Of a stretch of 64,000 nt of DNA, positions 52,582 through 61,400 are shown one piece after another (position 1 is the stretch's first letter; every line of letters begins with the position of its first letter). This stretch comes from Chitinophaga sp. GbtcB8 (lineage in GTDB: Bacteria > Bacteroidota > Bacteroidia > Chitinophagales > Chitinophagaceae): NCBI RefSeq assembly GCF_019091455.1, contig NZ_JAGXJN010000038.1, positions 25,282-89,281 on the forward strand. Direction: 5' to 3'. Made by a program: the position numbers and the translations under genes. Below the pieces are notes generated by a model. It saw only the letters and a program-made list of their open reading frames with translations. It had not been told where the DNA came from and ran no database searches.

Positions 52582-55500
52582 ATGAACAATTTGTTATTAC
52601 CAGCATGCAGGAAATGGCGGCTATTATGCCTCTTCCTGTTAACCGGGTTAAGTGTTACGCAGGCCTTTGGGCAGGTGCGTATAGCCGGTAAAGTTACCAG
52701 CCCCGAAGGCGCCGGCATACCCGGCATCACAGTACAAATAAAAAGTACTACCTATGGCGCGGTAACCGGCACAGATGGCGGCTTTAGCTTTAATGCCACC
52801 TTAAAACCCGGCTCCTATACCGTAAAATTCTCCGGCGTTGGTTTTGCCAGCAAAGAACAAGCCTTACAAATAGGCGATGCCAGCACCTACAGCATGATCA
52901 CCCAGCTGTCTGAAGATGCTTTAGGCCTGGATGAAGTAGTGGTGACTGGTACTACAGAAGGTACTACCCGTAAACAATTAGGTAACTATATCAGTACGGT
53001 GAAAGCAGAGCAGCTGACCAAAGGCGCTACCGGTAACGCCCTTGCAGCCCTGCAGGGCAAAACTGCCGGTGCGCAGATCTCGCAGAACTCCGGCGACCCT
53101 GCCGGTGGCATCTCTGTAAGGCTAAGGGGTATCAGCACTATTACCGGCTCTTCTGACCCGCTGTACATTGTGGATGGTATTATTGTAAATAATGCCACCA
53201 ACCGCGTAACCAATACTGCCGGCACTTACGACGGCGCTAACTTTATTGGCACTGTTGGCCAGAACAGGATGGTGGATATTAATCCGGCCGACATTGACCA
53301 TATAGAAGTGCTGAACGGCGCTGCAGCAGCCGCTATCTATGGCTCACGCGCCAATGCAGGGGTGGTGCAGATCTTTACCAAAAGGGGCAGCTCCAGCGCA
53401 CCGGTGGTAAGCTTCTCCACCAGCATGATGGTAAGCCAGCTGCGTAAAAAGCTGGATGTGAACCAGGCGCCCATTAAATTCGGCGGCTCACCGGATGTGC
53501 AAACGCAGGACATCTTAACCCCTACGCTTACCAATACCACACCGGTGCAGCGGTACGATTACCAGGACTATATTTTCCATACCGGTTTAGGTACAGATAA
53601 TAACGTGTCTGTAAGCGGCGGCAGGGACAAAACAAAATATTATGCCTCTGCATCCTATTTCTACAACCAGGGCATTATTAAGAATACAGATTTTCAGCGT
53701 TACAGCTTCCGCCTGAACCTGGATCAGCAGCTCACCGACTGGATGAGCTTTAATGCCGGTGTGAACTACATTAACAGCGCAGCGGATGAAAAGCCGGATG
53801 GGAACTCTTTCTACTCTCCCATGAACTCTGTTACTATTATTGCCAACGAGCACGATATTTTTACCCGTGATGCTGCCGGCAACCTGAAGGCAGTAGGTGA
53901 AAGAGGCCGTGTAAACCCGGTATCTGTAATAGAAGATTTTAAGCAGAAACAGCAAACCAGCCGCGTACTGGCCAATGTGGGCCTGAAAGTGTACCCGGTA
54001 AAGAACCTTACCCTGAGCTATAACCTGGGTATTGATAACTACAGCCAGCAGGGCAATACCTTTATGCCGCCCTTTGCCTACAATGTAAGCACTGGTTTCT
54101 TTGGCGGCGGCCCTACCCTGGATGCTACGCAGAATGGTTATGCCAGTACCGCTACCGATAACTTTTTCCAGATCAACCACGACCTGAGCGCCAACTACAA
54201 ATGGAATATCTCCGACAAGTTTGGCGCTACCACACAGGTAGGTTACTCTGTACAATATGAAAAGAACAACTACCTGCTTACACAAGGCAGGGGCCTGGCG
54301 CCGTTTGTAGAGGCGGTGAACAGCGCAGCTACTCCCTTACCTACGGCAGACAGCCGCAGTGAGATATCCATTTCCGGTGTGTACCTGCAGCAGGGCTTCC
54401 AGTACAGGAACCAGCTGTTCCTGACCGGCGCGGTGCGTATGGATGGCTCTTCCGTATTTGGTAAGGATGAGCGCAACCAGGTATATGTGAAAGCCAGCGG
54501 CAGCTATGTGTTATCAGAATCTGATTTCTGGAAAGATGCCAGCGTAAACAACTGGTGGAACTTACTGAAAGTGCGTGCCGCTTACGGTGAATCCGGTAAC
54601 CTCACCGGTATTGGCGCGTATGACCGTTTTAATTCTTATACACCTAATGCATTTAATTCAAAAACATCTTTTGCAGGCAGTACTATTTTAGCTAATGAAA
54701 ATGTTGCACCGGAACGCCAGAAGGAAATTGAAATTGGTACAGACATGGCTTTCCTGAATAACCGCATTGGCTTACAATTTAACTACTATAACAAAAAGGT
54801 GAATGACCTGCTGCTGAACCGCGTGGTAGCCCCTACCACCGGCTATTCCAGCTACCAGAACAATATTGGTTCCCTCCAGAACAAAGGGATAGAGGTAGTA
54901 CTGAACCTGGTGCCGGTGGTAAACAAAAATTTCCGTTGGGACGTAACCGGTATATTTAACCGTAACCGTAACAAGGCATTGAAAATAGGTCAGGCGCTGA
55001 TCCTGTATGCTACCAATGGCGGCGCGCCAGTGGCTATCCTGGAAGGCCAGCCGATCGGCGTATTCTATGGTTCTTTCTTTGCGCAGGATCCAAATGGTGC
55101 TGAGCTGAAGAATGCAGCTGGTATACCGCAAATAGAAAAGGGTACACAGAACAGTCCTTTATCGTATACACCTCAACGTGATGCTGCAGGCCTGCCCACC
55201 GGTACTACGCTCCGTAAGATCATAGGTGATCCTAACCCGGATTATACGGCATCTTTGGTGAATGAGTTCAGCTATAAAAAACTCAACGTACGCGTGCAGT
55301 TAGATGCGGTGCAGGGCAATGATGTATTTAACGCTGACTTCCGCACCCGCCAGGGCGTAGGAAATGGTAAAGTAGCAGAACAGGAGTACCTGGGACAGCT
55401 GCCCCGCGGTTATATATCCGGTGTATACAGTGTAGAACAGTGGCGTATTGACGATGGGTCTTTTGTAAAACTGCGCGAAGTATATATCGGCTACAACATA

Positions 55501-55689
55501 GGTAAGATCAAAGGTTTCCGCGATCTGACCGTAAATGTGAGCGGCCGTAACCTGATATCATGGGATAATTACAAAGGTTACGATCCGGAAGTGAATGCAG
55601 CCGGGCAAAGTACCGTTTTACGCGGTATTGACTTTGGCCCCGTACCGGTGCCAAGAACATTTAGTGTGGGCCTGTCTGCAAAATTCTAA
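52582..55689 (+). CDS. SusC-family TonB-dependent outer-membrane transporter, third copy
   Basis: 1035 residues, intact. Signal peptide (LLCLFLLTGLSVTQAFG), carboxypeptidase-like domain (IAGKVTSPEGAGIPGITVQI, about 34-110), TonB-box region LDEVVVTGTTEGTTRKQLG, plug (RLRGISTITGSSDPLYIVDG, AAIYGSRANAGVVQIFT) and barrel ending SVGLSAKF. The KQLGNY form of the post-box segment differs from the KK-x-x-TGA form of the other two SusC proteins, so it belongs to another subgroup. SusD follows after 17 nt. No glycosidase is in the same operon. Confidence 0.95.
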   Translation: MNNLLLPACRKWRLLCLFLLTGLSVTQAFGQVRIAGKVTSPEGAGIPGITVQIKSTTYGAVTGTDGGFSFNATLKPGSYTVKFSGVGFASKEQALQIGDASTYSMITQLSEDALGLDEVVVTGTTEGTTRKQLGNYISTVKAEQLTKGATGNALAALQGKTAGAQISQNSGDPAGGISVRLRGISTITGSSDPLYIVDGIIVNNATNRVTNTAGTYDGANFIGTVGQNRMVDINPADIDHIEVLNGAAAAAIYGSRANAGVVQIFTKRGSSSAPVVSFSTSMMVSQLRKKLDVNQAPIKFGGSPDVQTQDILTPTLTNTTPVQRYDYQDYIFHTGLGTDNNVSVSGGRDKTKYYASASYFYNQGIIKNTDFQRYSFRLNLDQQLTDWMSFNAGVNYINSAADEKPDGNSFYSPMNSVTIIANEHDIFTRDAAGNLKAVGERGRVNPVSVIEDFKQKQQTSRVLANVGLKVYPVKNLTLSYNLGIDNYSQQGNTFMPPFAYNVSTGFFGGGPTLDATQNGYASTATDNFFQINHDLSANYKWNISDKFGATTQVGYSVQYEKNNYLLTQGRGLAPFVEAVNSAATPLPTADSRSEISISGVYLQQGFQYRNQLFLTGAVRMDGSSVFGKDERNQVYVKASGSYVLSESDFWKDASVNNWWNLLKVRAAYGESGNLTGIGAYDRFNSYTPNAFNSKTSFAGSTILANENVAPERQKEIEIGTDMAFLNNRIGLQFNYYNKKVNDLLLNRVVAPTTGYSSYQNNIGSLQNKGIEVVLNLVPVVNKNFRWDVTGIFNRNRNKALKIGQALILYATNGGAPVAILEGQPIGVFYGSFFAQDPNGAELKNAAGIPQIEKGTQNSPLSYTPQRDAAGLPTGTTLRKIIGDPNPDYTASLVNEFSYKKLNVRVQLDAVQGNDVFNADFRTRQGVGNGKVAEQEYLGQLPRGYISGVYSVEQWRIDDGSFVKLREVYIGYNIGKIKGFRDLTVNVSGRNLISWDNYKGYDPEVNAAGQSTVLRGIDFGPVPVPRTFSVGLSAKF

Positions 55690-55706
55690 CTATTAAAAAG
55701 CATTGT

Positions 55707-57002
55707 ATGAAAAAAATAATAGCGGGTATCTGTATCGCCAGTACGTTGTTGAGTGTATCCTGTAAAAAGGATTTCACTAACCCGTCTGCAGCAAAAGAAG
55801 ATGATGTTTTCACCTCCACGCAGGCGGTAACAGCCGTTGCGGTGGGTTTACAACGTATTTATTCAACCAACCGCGCAGGCTCATTATATAACATTGTTAC
55901 GGCAAATGGTTTCAGCACCAATGAGCTGTTGTTGCGTAATGAGGGGAACGTACCGGAATTTCAGCTGAGCGTTGGAGGCGGTACTGTTGATGGCACCAAT
56001 ACCATACTGGCCAACATCTGGGCCAATAGTAATAAGATTATTTTTGATGCCAACCGTGTGATTGACTATGCAAATACCATGGATGACAAAGCCTATGCCA
56101 GTGGCTTAATCGGGTATGTAACAATTTTTAAGGCGTTGGCTCTGGGCAATATGTCTATGTACTGGCAGCAAGCACCAGATAGCGCAGGCACCTTAACTAC
56201 CAATGCATCTTTTATTGACCGGGTAGCAGGCTTTAATAAAGCCATTGGCTGGATTGACCAGGCTTTAACAACCATAGCCGCCACCGCACCCAGTACCGGT
56301 TTTATGAATAATATTCCAAAGGGCATAGATGTTACCAACACATTAAAGGCATTAAAAGCCCGGTATGCTTTATTTGCCGGCAATTATGACCTGGCGCTTG
56401 CCACGGCGCAAAGTGTAACGCTAAAACCAGCTTTAATGCTGTATGACCCGGTATTTCCGAATCCGATCTGGGAAACTGCATCTTCTACCAACAACGTATG
56501 GCAGGTTATAGATTCTACCCTGGGCTTACCCGTAGGGCTGCGGCCTGACATGGCGGATAAACGGGTGCTTTATTATACCTGGATTGACACCACCGGGAAT
56601 GCTCCCCGTTATAAGATCAATGGGTTTGGCCGTAACAACACTACGCCCTTTCCAATTTACATAGCTGGAGAAATTACCCTGATAAAAGCAGAAAGTTATG
56701 CCCGTAAGAATGATCTCACAAACGGGTTGATCGAATTAAATAAAGTGGTTACCAAAAAAGCTGCGGAAGATTCACTGGGTGTTGGCGCTGCCTTACCTGC
56801 CATTACAGGCCCGCTTTCACAGGCGCAGCTGCTTACGGCTATTTATCAGAACCGCTGTATAGAGCTGTATATGTCCGGCCTGAAAATGGAAGATATGCGC
56901 CGCTTTAACCGCCCGCTTACAGAACGCAGAAGGAACTTTTTCCCCTATCCGTTTGCTGAAAGGGATAACAATCCCAACACACCTGCGGATCCTGATTTTT
57001 GA
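55707..57002 (+). CDS. SusD/RagB family outer-membrane lipoprotein, short form
   Basis: 431 residues, shorter than the 495-519 of the other two SusD proteins here. The lipobox is SVSC (Cys 19). SusD signs: FTSTQAVTAVAVGLQRIYST, the helical repeats (IGYVTIFKALALGNMSMYWQ) and QNRCIELYMSGLKMEDMRRF near the C-terminus. The C-terminal PYPFAERDNNPNTPADPDF is typical of the short RagB-like branch. It partners the SusC encoded 17 nt upstream. Confidence 0.93.
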   Translation: MKKIIAGICIASTLLSVSCKKDFTNPSAAKEDDVFTSTQAVTAVAVGLQRIYSTNRAGSLYNIVTANGFSTNELLLRNEGNVPEFQLSVGGGTVDGTNTILANIWANSNKIIFDANRVIDYANTMDDKAYASGLIGYVTIFKALALGNMSMYWQQAPDSAGTLTTNASFIDRVAGFNKAIGWIDQALTTIAATAPSTGFMNNIPKGIDVTNTLKALKARYALFAGNYDLALATAQSVTLKPALMLYDPVFPNPIWETASSTNNVWQVIDSTLGLPVGLRPDMADKRVLYYTWIDTTGNAPRYKINGFGRNNTTPFPIYIAGEITLIKAESYARKNDLTNGLIELNKVVTKKAAEDSLGVGAALPAITGPLSQAQLLTAIYQNRCIELYMSGLKMEDMRRFNRPLTERRRNFFPYPFAERDNNPNTPADPDF

Positions 57003-57020
57003 GGAAACGTTATAAGCATA

Positions 57021-57056
57021 AAAAAAGAAGTAGGATCAGCGTCCTACTTCTTTTTT
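57021..57056. terminator. Bidirectional terminator between SusD and pyrF
   Basis: A 15-bp perfect stem (AAAAAAGAAGTAGGA with its complement) around TCAGCG, flanked by A and T runs, serves the convergent SusD and pyrF genes. Confidence 0.92.
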
Positions 57057-57082
57057 TTTATGCTATTCCAATATCTTATTTC

Positions 57083-57907
57083 CTACATTGTTTGCGATAC
57101 TGCCTGCGATAAATACTCCGCCATTTCCCGCTGGTATTGCAGCGCCGCCTGGCGGGCATCTGCGGCAAAATCATCGCCGTTACCGGCATAGATTATAGCG
57201 CGGCTGGCATTCACCAACAATCCGCAATCTTTATTCATAGCCAGGGAAGATATTTCCTGCAGGCTGCCGCCCTGTGCGCCTACACCGGGCACCAGGAAAA
57301 AATTGTCCGGTGCCAGTTGGCGGATAGCTGCCAGCTGCGAGGTTTGCGTAGCGCCTACCACAAACATCAGGTTATCAGGCGTACCCCATTCCATGGTGGT
57401 GCGGATCACTTTTTCGTACAGGTATTCATCTCCTACCCTTTGCATTTGAAAGTCCTGCGCGCCTTGGTTGGATGTAAGGCCCAGCACAATGGCCCATTTT
57501 TCCGAAAACTGCAGGAAGGGTTCTACACTGTCGCGGCCCATGTAAGGGGCTACGGTAACAGCGTCGAAATTATAGGTATCAAAGAATGTTTTGGCATATT
57601 GGGTGGCGGTGTTGCCTATGTCGCCGCGTTTGGCATCGGCAATGGTAAAAATGCCGGTGGGAATGTATTCTACCGTACGTTGTAAGCTTTCCCAGCCGCG
57701 CATGCCCATGCATTCGTAAAAAGCGGTGTTGATCTTGTAGGATACGCACAGATCGCGGGTAGCATCAATAATGGCTTTGTTAAAGGCAAATACCGGGTCT
57801 GCGTGTGAGAGCAGGTGTTTCGGGATCTTGTGGATGTCCGTGTCCAGGCCAACACACAGATAAGATTGTTTTTCCTTGATCAGGCCCACTAATTCCTGTC
57901 GATTCAT
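57083..57907 (-). CDS. pyrF: Orotidine-5'-phosphate decarboxylase (long, type 2)
   Basis: 274 residues, the size of the longer OMP decarboxylases of Bacteroidota and Actinobacteria. The active-site D-K-x-x-D motif is in IADAKRGDIGNTATQYAK, with CVGLDTDIHKIP at the N-terminus and FLVPGVGAQGG and LLVNASRAIIYA for phosphate binding. It makes UMP in the last step of pyrimidine synthesis. A -7-like TAACTTTG lies just upstream (57935-57928), though no TTTG is at the right distance. Confidence 0.95.
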   Translation of the reverse strand: MNRQELVGLIKEKQSYLCVGLDTDIHKIPKHLLSHADPVFAFNKAIIDATRDLCVSYKINTAFYECMGMRGWESLQRTVEYIPTGIFTIADAKRGDIGNTATQYAKTFFDTYNFDAVTVAPYMGRDSVEPFLQFSEKWAIVLGLTSNQGAQDFQMQRVGDEYLYEKVIRTTMEWGTPDNLMFVVGATQTSQLAAIRQLAPDNFFLVPGVGAQGGSLQEISSLAMNKDCGLLVNASRAIIYAGNGDDFAADARQAALQYQREMAEYLSQAVSQTM

Positions 57908-58338
57908 AGTCAGTTAAATTTGGGGCGCAAAGTTAAGCAAAACTTAATCATTGCAGGTGATTGAAATATTTGATTTGATCCATTGTTCGTGGCACATTGT
58001 CCACTGCGTATATTAACAGGTAAGCTTCCTGGGTTACTCGGTTGTTGTTCTGGCATGATGGCTACTGTTGGCAAAATCAGACTCACCCATTAAAGTTCTG
58101 CTATTTTTGGCAAATTCAGCCGATCATTTTTTCACAATTCCGGGTACTGAATGTGGATTGCAGGGAGCAGCCCGCCTGGCATTTAAATTTTGATCTTCCG
58201 GATTTACTTATTAACTTATCCACCGTAAGCAGATTATAACACCCAGAGGTTAACTGCAGTACCGCATGACCTGATCTTCACCCGTTTATGAACAGTACAT
58301 GCCTGGCTGCACCCTCCACGTTCACTGAAAAAATTACC
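57908..58338. other. Intergenic region between divergent pyrF and isomerase genes
   Basis: About 430 nt with no supportable gene. It contains a near-direct repeat, TTGGCAAAATCAG (58069) and TTGGCAAATTCAG (58109), about 40 nt apart, and a CCATTGTTCGTGGCACATTGTCCAC word run near 57980. Both promoters should be here. Confidence 0.5.
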
Positions 58339-59196
58339 ATGCAACAACGCTTTTTTTTACTCTTTTCCATCTTCCTGACACTGACCCTGCAATCGAATGC
58401 ACAAAAGTTGCCTTCTATTGGCGTTTGCAGCAGTTATAAGAACGACAGCATATTTGGCCCAGCCGGTTATGTATATATAGAAGATGGGGTAAGCCACCTG
58501 CTTGCGCCCACGGTGAGCGAGGAGCAGTTTAAGGCGCAGGTAGCCGACCTGCAGCATACCCGCTGCAAAGTAGAAACCTGTAACGGTTTTATTCCCGGTA
58601 CTATTAAAATTGTGGGACCGCAGGTAAATGAGGCCCGGGTACTGGGTTATATAGATACGGTAATGCAACGTGCGCAAAAAGCCGGCATACAGCTGATAGT
58701 GCTGGGCAGCGGCGAGGCCCGTAGAATACCGGAGGGCGTGGATCATGCCGTGGTGAAAAAGGAATTTATAACGCTTTGCCGCAAAATGGCGGAAGTAGCG
58801 GCGCGTTATGACCGCATTATTGCTATAGAATGCCTGAACCGCACGGAAACCAATTTTGTAAATACGCTGGAAGAGGCGAATGAAGTGGTGAACGGCGTTC
58901 ACCATCCGAATTTTAAACTAACGGCCGACATGTACCATATGTTAATGGAACATGAACCCGCAGCCCATATTGACAATGCCCGCGGTAACCTGGTGCACTG
59001 CCATATTGCAGAAAGGGAAAAACGCGCTGCACCGGGTGTAGCCCAACAGGATTTCCGCCCCTACTTTGCTGCCCTGCACCGCATTGGCTTTGAGGGCCGC
59101 ATTATGGTGGAATGCCGCTGGGATAACATGGCTGCGCAGGCTAAACCGGCACTGGAATATTTACAAAAACAGCTGGAAGAAACTTATAAGGACTAA
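58339..59196 (+). CDS. Secreted sugar phosphate isomerase/epimerase-like TIM barrel
   Basis: 285 residues from the ATG at 58339, chosen because it starts a signal peptide (RFFLLFSIFLTLTLQSNAQ). The frame extends to 58288 without signal character. The xylose-isomerase-like (AP endonuclease 2) barrel shows metal-site motifs: IAIECLNRTETNFVNT (Glu), FKLTADMYHMLMEH (Asp, His), GNLVHCHIAEREKR (His) and GRIMVECRWDN (Glu). Such exported members often sit with Gfo/Idh/MocA oxidoreductases, as here (86 nt downstream), in handling of oxidised sugars or inositols. The substrate is unknown. Confidence 0.87.
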   Translation: MQQRFFLLFSIFLTLTLQSNAQKLPSIGVCSSYKNDSIFGPAGYVYIEDGVSHLLAPTVSEEQFKAQVADLQHTRCKVETCNGFIPGTIKIVGPQVNEARVLGYIDTVMQRAQKAGIQLIVLGSGEARRIPEGVDHAVVKKEFITLCRKMAEVAARYDRIIAIECLNRTETNFVNTLEEANEVVNGVHHPNFKLTADMYHMLMEHEPAAHIDNARGNLVHCHIAEREKRAAPGVAQQDFRPYFAALHRIGFEGRIMVECRWDNMAAQAKPALEYLQKQLEETYKD

Positions 59197-59282
59197 CAAC
59201 CTCATACAATTTTAAAACTGGTACATATTAACGGCTAACGGTTAAACGCCGGCAGCTGACAGCTCAAAAAATTATCTGTTAT

Positions 59283-60641
59283 ATGAACAACTCACGTCGT
59301 GATTTCCTGAAAAAATCTATTATGGGCGGGGCCGGTATCACCCTCACTGCTATGGGTATGCCAGCCAGCAGCTATGCGCGTATCCTGGGCGCTAATGACC
59401 GTGTAAATGTAGGACTGGTAGGCTTTTCAGACAGGGCGCGCCAGGCGCTGCTTCCCTGTTTTTTTGCCAACAACAAGGAGCTGAACTTTGACCTGATCGG
59501 CGTATCTGATATCTGGAACCGCCGCCGCGATGAAGGCAAAGCTTTCCTGGAAAATAAAACAGGCCATAGCATACAGACCTATGTGAATAATGATGAACTG
59601 TACAAGAATAAAGACCTGGATGCAGTGATCATTGCCACGGCTGACTTCCAGCATGCTTACCATACCATTGAGGCAGTAGGCCATAAAATGGATGTGTACT
59701 GCGAAAAACCTTTTGCTGAAACCATGGAGGATGCACGCGCTGCGCTGAAAGCGGTAAAAGGCTCCGGCAAAATATTCCAGGTAGGTACGCAACGCCGCAG
59801 TGGCCCCAGCTACCATGCTGCTGCTAACTTTATAAAAGAAGGCAAATTCGGGCCTATTACTATGGTGGAAATGACCTGGAACGTGGACCAGCCCGGCCGC
59901 TGGCGCCGTCCTGAACTGGTAAAATCCATCCGTGAATCTGATACTGACTGGAAACGCTTCCTGGCAGGCCGCCCGCAGGATAGCTGGGATCCGCGCAAAT
60001 ACCTGGAGTTCCGCCTGTTCTGGCCTTATTCCAGCGGCATTTTTGGCCAGTGGATGACCCACCAGATAGATACCGTACACTGGTTCAGCGGATTGAAACA
60101 TCCCCGTTCTGCTGTAGCTAATGGCGGCATTTATGTATGGAAAGACGGCCGTGCAAATGCAGATACCTTAACCGCAGTGTTTGAGTACGGGCCGGAAGAT
60201 GATCCCAAGAGCGGCTTCCAGGTAATGTACAGCTCCCGCTTCCATAACTCTGCCGGCGGTATTAAAGAGATCTATTTCTCCAACGGCGGCACCATTGATA
60301 TGGATAGCAATAAGATCAGCCATACCGGCGGCTTAACAGAAAGGGAAGCGCAGGAAATGGGCATGCATGCCAACCTGCTGCCGGATATTACCCTGGCCAG
60401 CGATGCTGTTAAAGCTACTACCAGCGCCAATACCGGCGGTGATGCATTAACCAACGGGCATGTGCGTAACTGGATGGAGTGTGTACGTTCCCGTAAGGAA
60501 ACCAATGCGCCCATAGAAGCGGCTTACTCCCACTCTATTGCACTGATCATGGGCAACGCTGCTTACCGCACCGGCCAGAAAGCAACGTTTGATGAAGGCA
60601 AGCAGGAAGTGATGGTAGGCGGGAAAGCGTTTATTATGTAA
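59283..60641 (+). CDS. Gfo/Idh/MocA oxidoreductase with Tat signal
   Basis: 452 residues. The N-terminus NNSRRDFLKKSIMGGAGITL is a twin-arginine signal, so the protein is exported with its NAD(P) cofactor bound. The Rossmann domain (about 40-160) has VGLVGFSDRARQ, where the usual GxGxxG is loosened, and DAVIIATADFQHAYHTIEA. VYCEKPFAETMEDARAAL gives the catalytic-region EKP motif. The C-terminal alpha/beta domain (about 170-450) has WPYSSGIFGQWMTHQIDTVHW. Exported Gfo/Idh proteins of Bacteroidota act on glycans or sugar intermediates in the periplasm. It follows the isomerase-like gene on the same strand. Confidence 0.92.
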   Translation: MNNSRRDFLKKSIMGGAGITLTAMGMPASSYARILGANDRVNVGLVGFSDRARQALLPCFFANNKELNFDLIGVSDIWNRRRDEGKAFLENKTGHSIQTYVNNDELYKNKDLDAVIIATADFQHAYHTIEAVGHKMDVYCEKPFAETMEDARAALKAVKGSGKIFQVGTQRRSGPSYHAAANFIKEGKFGPITMVEMTWNVDQPGRWRRPELVKSIRESDTDWKRFLAGRPQDSWDPRKYLEFRLFWPYSSGIFGQWMTHQIDTVHWFSGLKHPRSAVANGGIYVWKDGRANADTLTAVFEYGPEDDPKSGFQVMYSSRFHNSAGGIKEIYFSNGGTIDMDSNKISHTGGLTEREAQEMGMHANLLPDITLASDAVKATTSANTGGDALTNGHVRNWMECVRSRKETNAPIEAAYSHSIALIMGNAAYRTGQKATFDEGKQEVMVGGKAFIM

Positions 60642-60769
60642 AGAATGCAAAATGTAAAATTTTAAATCATAAATGTAAAAGTGAAATGCCGCGATACGAG
60701 TACTGACTCATGTTCGCGGCATTTCACTTTTACATTTAAAATTTTACATTTATGATTTTACATTCTTTT
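60641..60769. repeat. Intergenic palindrome, word AAATGTAAAATTTT, with 25-bp perfect core
   Basis: The core 60670-60694 and 60714-60738 are perfect 25-nt inverted arms around a 19-nt loop that itself holds GAGT/ACTC. Outside the core, AATGTAAAATTTTAAATCATAAATG words on the left face the same words in shuffled order on the right. It starts at the stop codon of the oxidoreductase and ends 13 nt before the convergent PaiB-like stop, so probably also acts as terminator. Confidence 0.9.
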
Positions 60770-60781
60770 GGGTCAGCCCTA

Positions 60782-61396
60782 TCATTTCCTCCGTTTCTCC
60801 ATCTCCTCCGCAATCCGCAGCGCATCTTCATCGCCACGTTGTTTCAGGTGATGGATCACGCTGTTATAATCACGATCATTCTTATTCTGGCTGAGCTTAT
60901 AACGTGCCTGCACATCTGCTATCGTCATTTCAAAACCTACAATAGCTTTGAGGTTATTGTGTAATTCTTTTTCCGGGATGTCGTGCAAATGCACGGGATG
61001 TTCGGAGGCGGCCTCATAATGGTTCATCAGCTTTTCAAGAGACGCTGCTAATTCTTCGTCCGTTAAAATGCGCATGGGGCCATAGATGTGTACCGCAATG
61101 TAATTCCAGGTGGGTATCTTCTCCTTCTCATACCAGGAAGAGGAGATGTATGCATGCGGGGCTGTGAAAATAGCCAGGGCCGGGCCGCTGGTAAAGCTCT
61201 CCCACTGCGGGTTATTTTTTGCGATATGTCCTTTCAGCACAAAAGCCCCATCTGCCTTTTCCTCCAGCTCAATGGGAATATGTGTGGCCAACGGCGTACC
61301 GGCAGCTACATTGACCAGGATACCAAAACCGTTTTCGCGGATAAAGGAGGAGATCTCCTGCCAGTTGGTTTCCTGATTTATTTTAGGAACGTGCAT
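60782..61396 (-). CDS. PaiB-like FMN-binding protein
   Basis: 204 residues. The split-barrel flavin-binding fold of the PaiB group: GFGILVNVAAGTPLATHIPI, KGHIAKNNPQWESF, LAIFTAPHAYISSSWYEKE and PTWNYIAVHIYGPM, then HLHDIPEKELHNNLKAIVGF. Called a negative transcriptional regulator in Bacillus, but the fold is that of flavin reductases or oxidases, and no DNA-binding motif is visible. It starts 4 nt after the Mrp stop, so the two are co-transcribed. Confidence 0.9.
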   Translation of the reverse strand: MHVPKINQETNWQEISSFIRENGFGILVNVAAGTPLATHIPIELEEKADGAFVLKGHIAKNNPQWESFTSGPALAIFTAPHAYISSSWYEKEKIPTWNYIAVHIYGPMRILTDEELAASLEKLMNHYEAASEHPVHLHDIPEKELHNNLKAIVGFEMTIADVQARYKLSQNKNDRDYNSVIHHLKQRGDEDALRIAEEMEKRRK

Positions 61397-61400
61397 AAGA

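Noticed and set aside
60782..61396. DNA-binding regulator role for the PaiB-like protein
   Set aside because: No helix-turn-helix is visible; the motifs are those of the flavin-binding split barrel, so only the family name suggests regulation.
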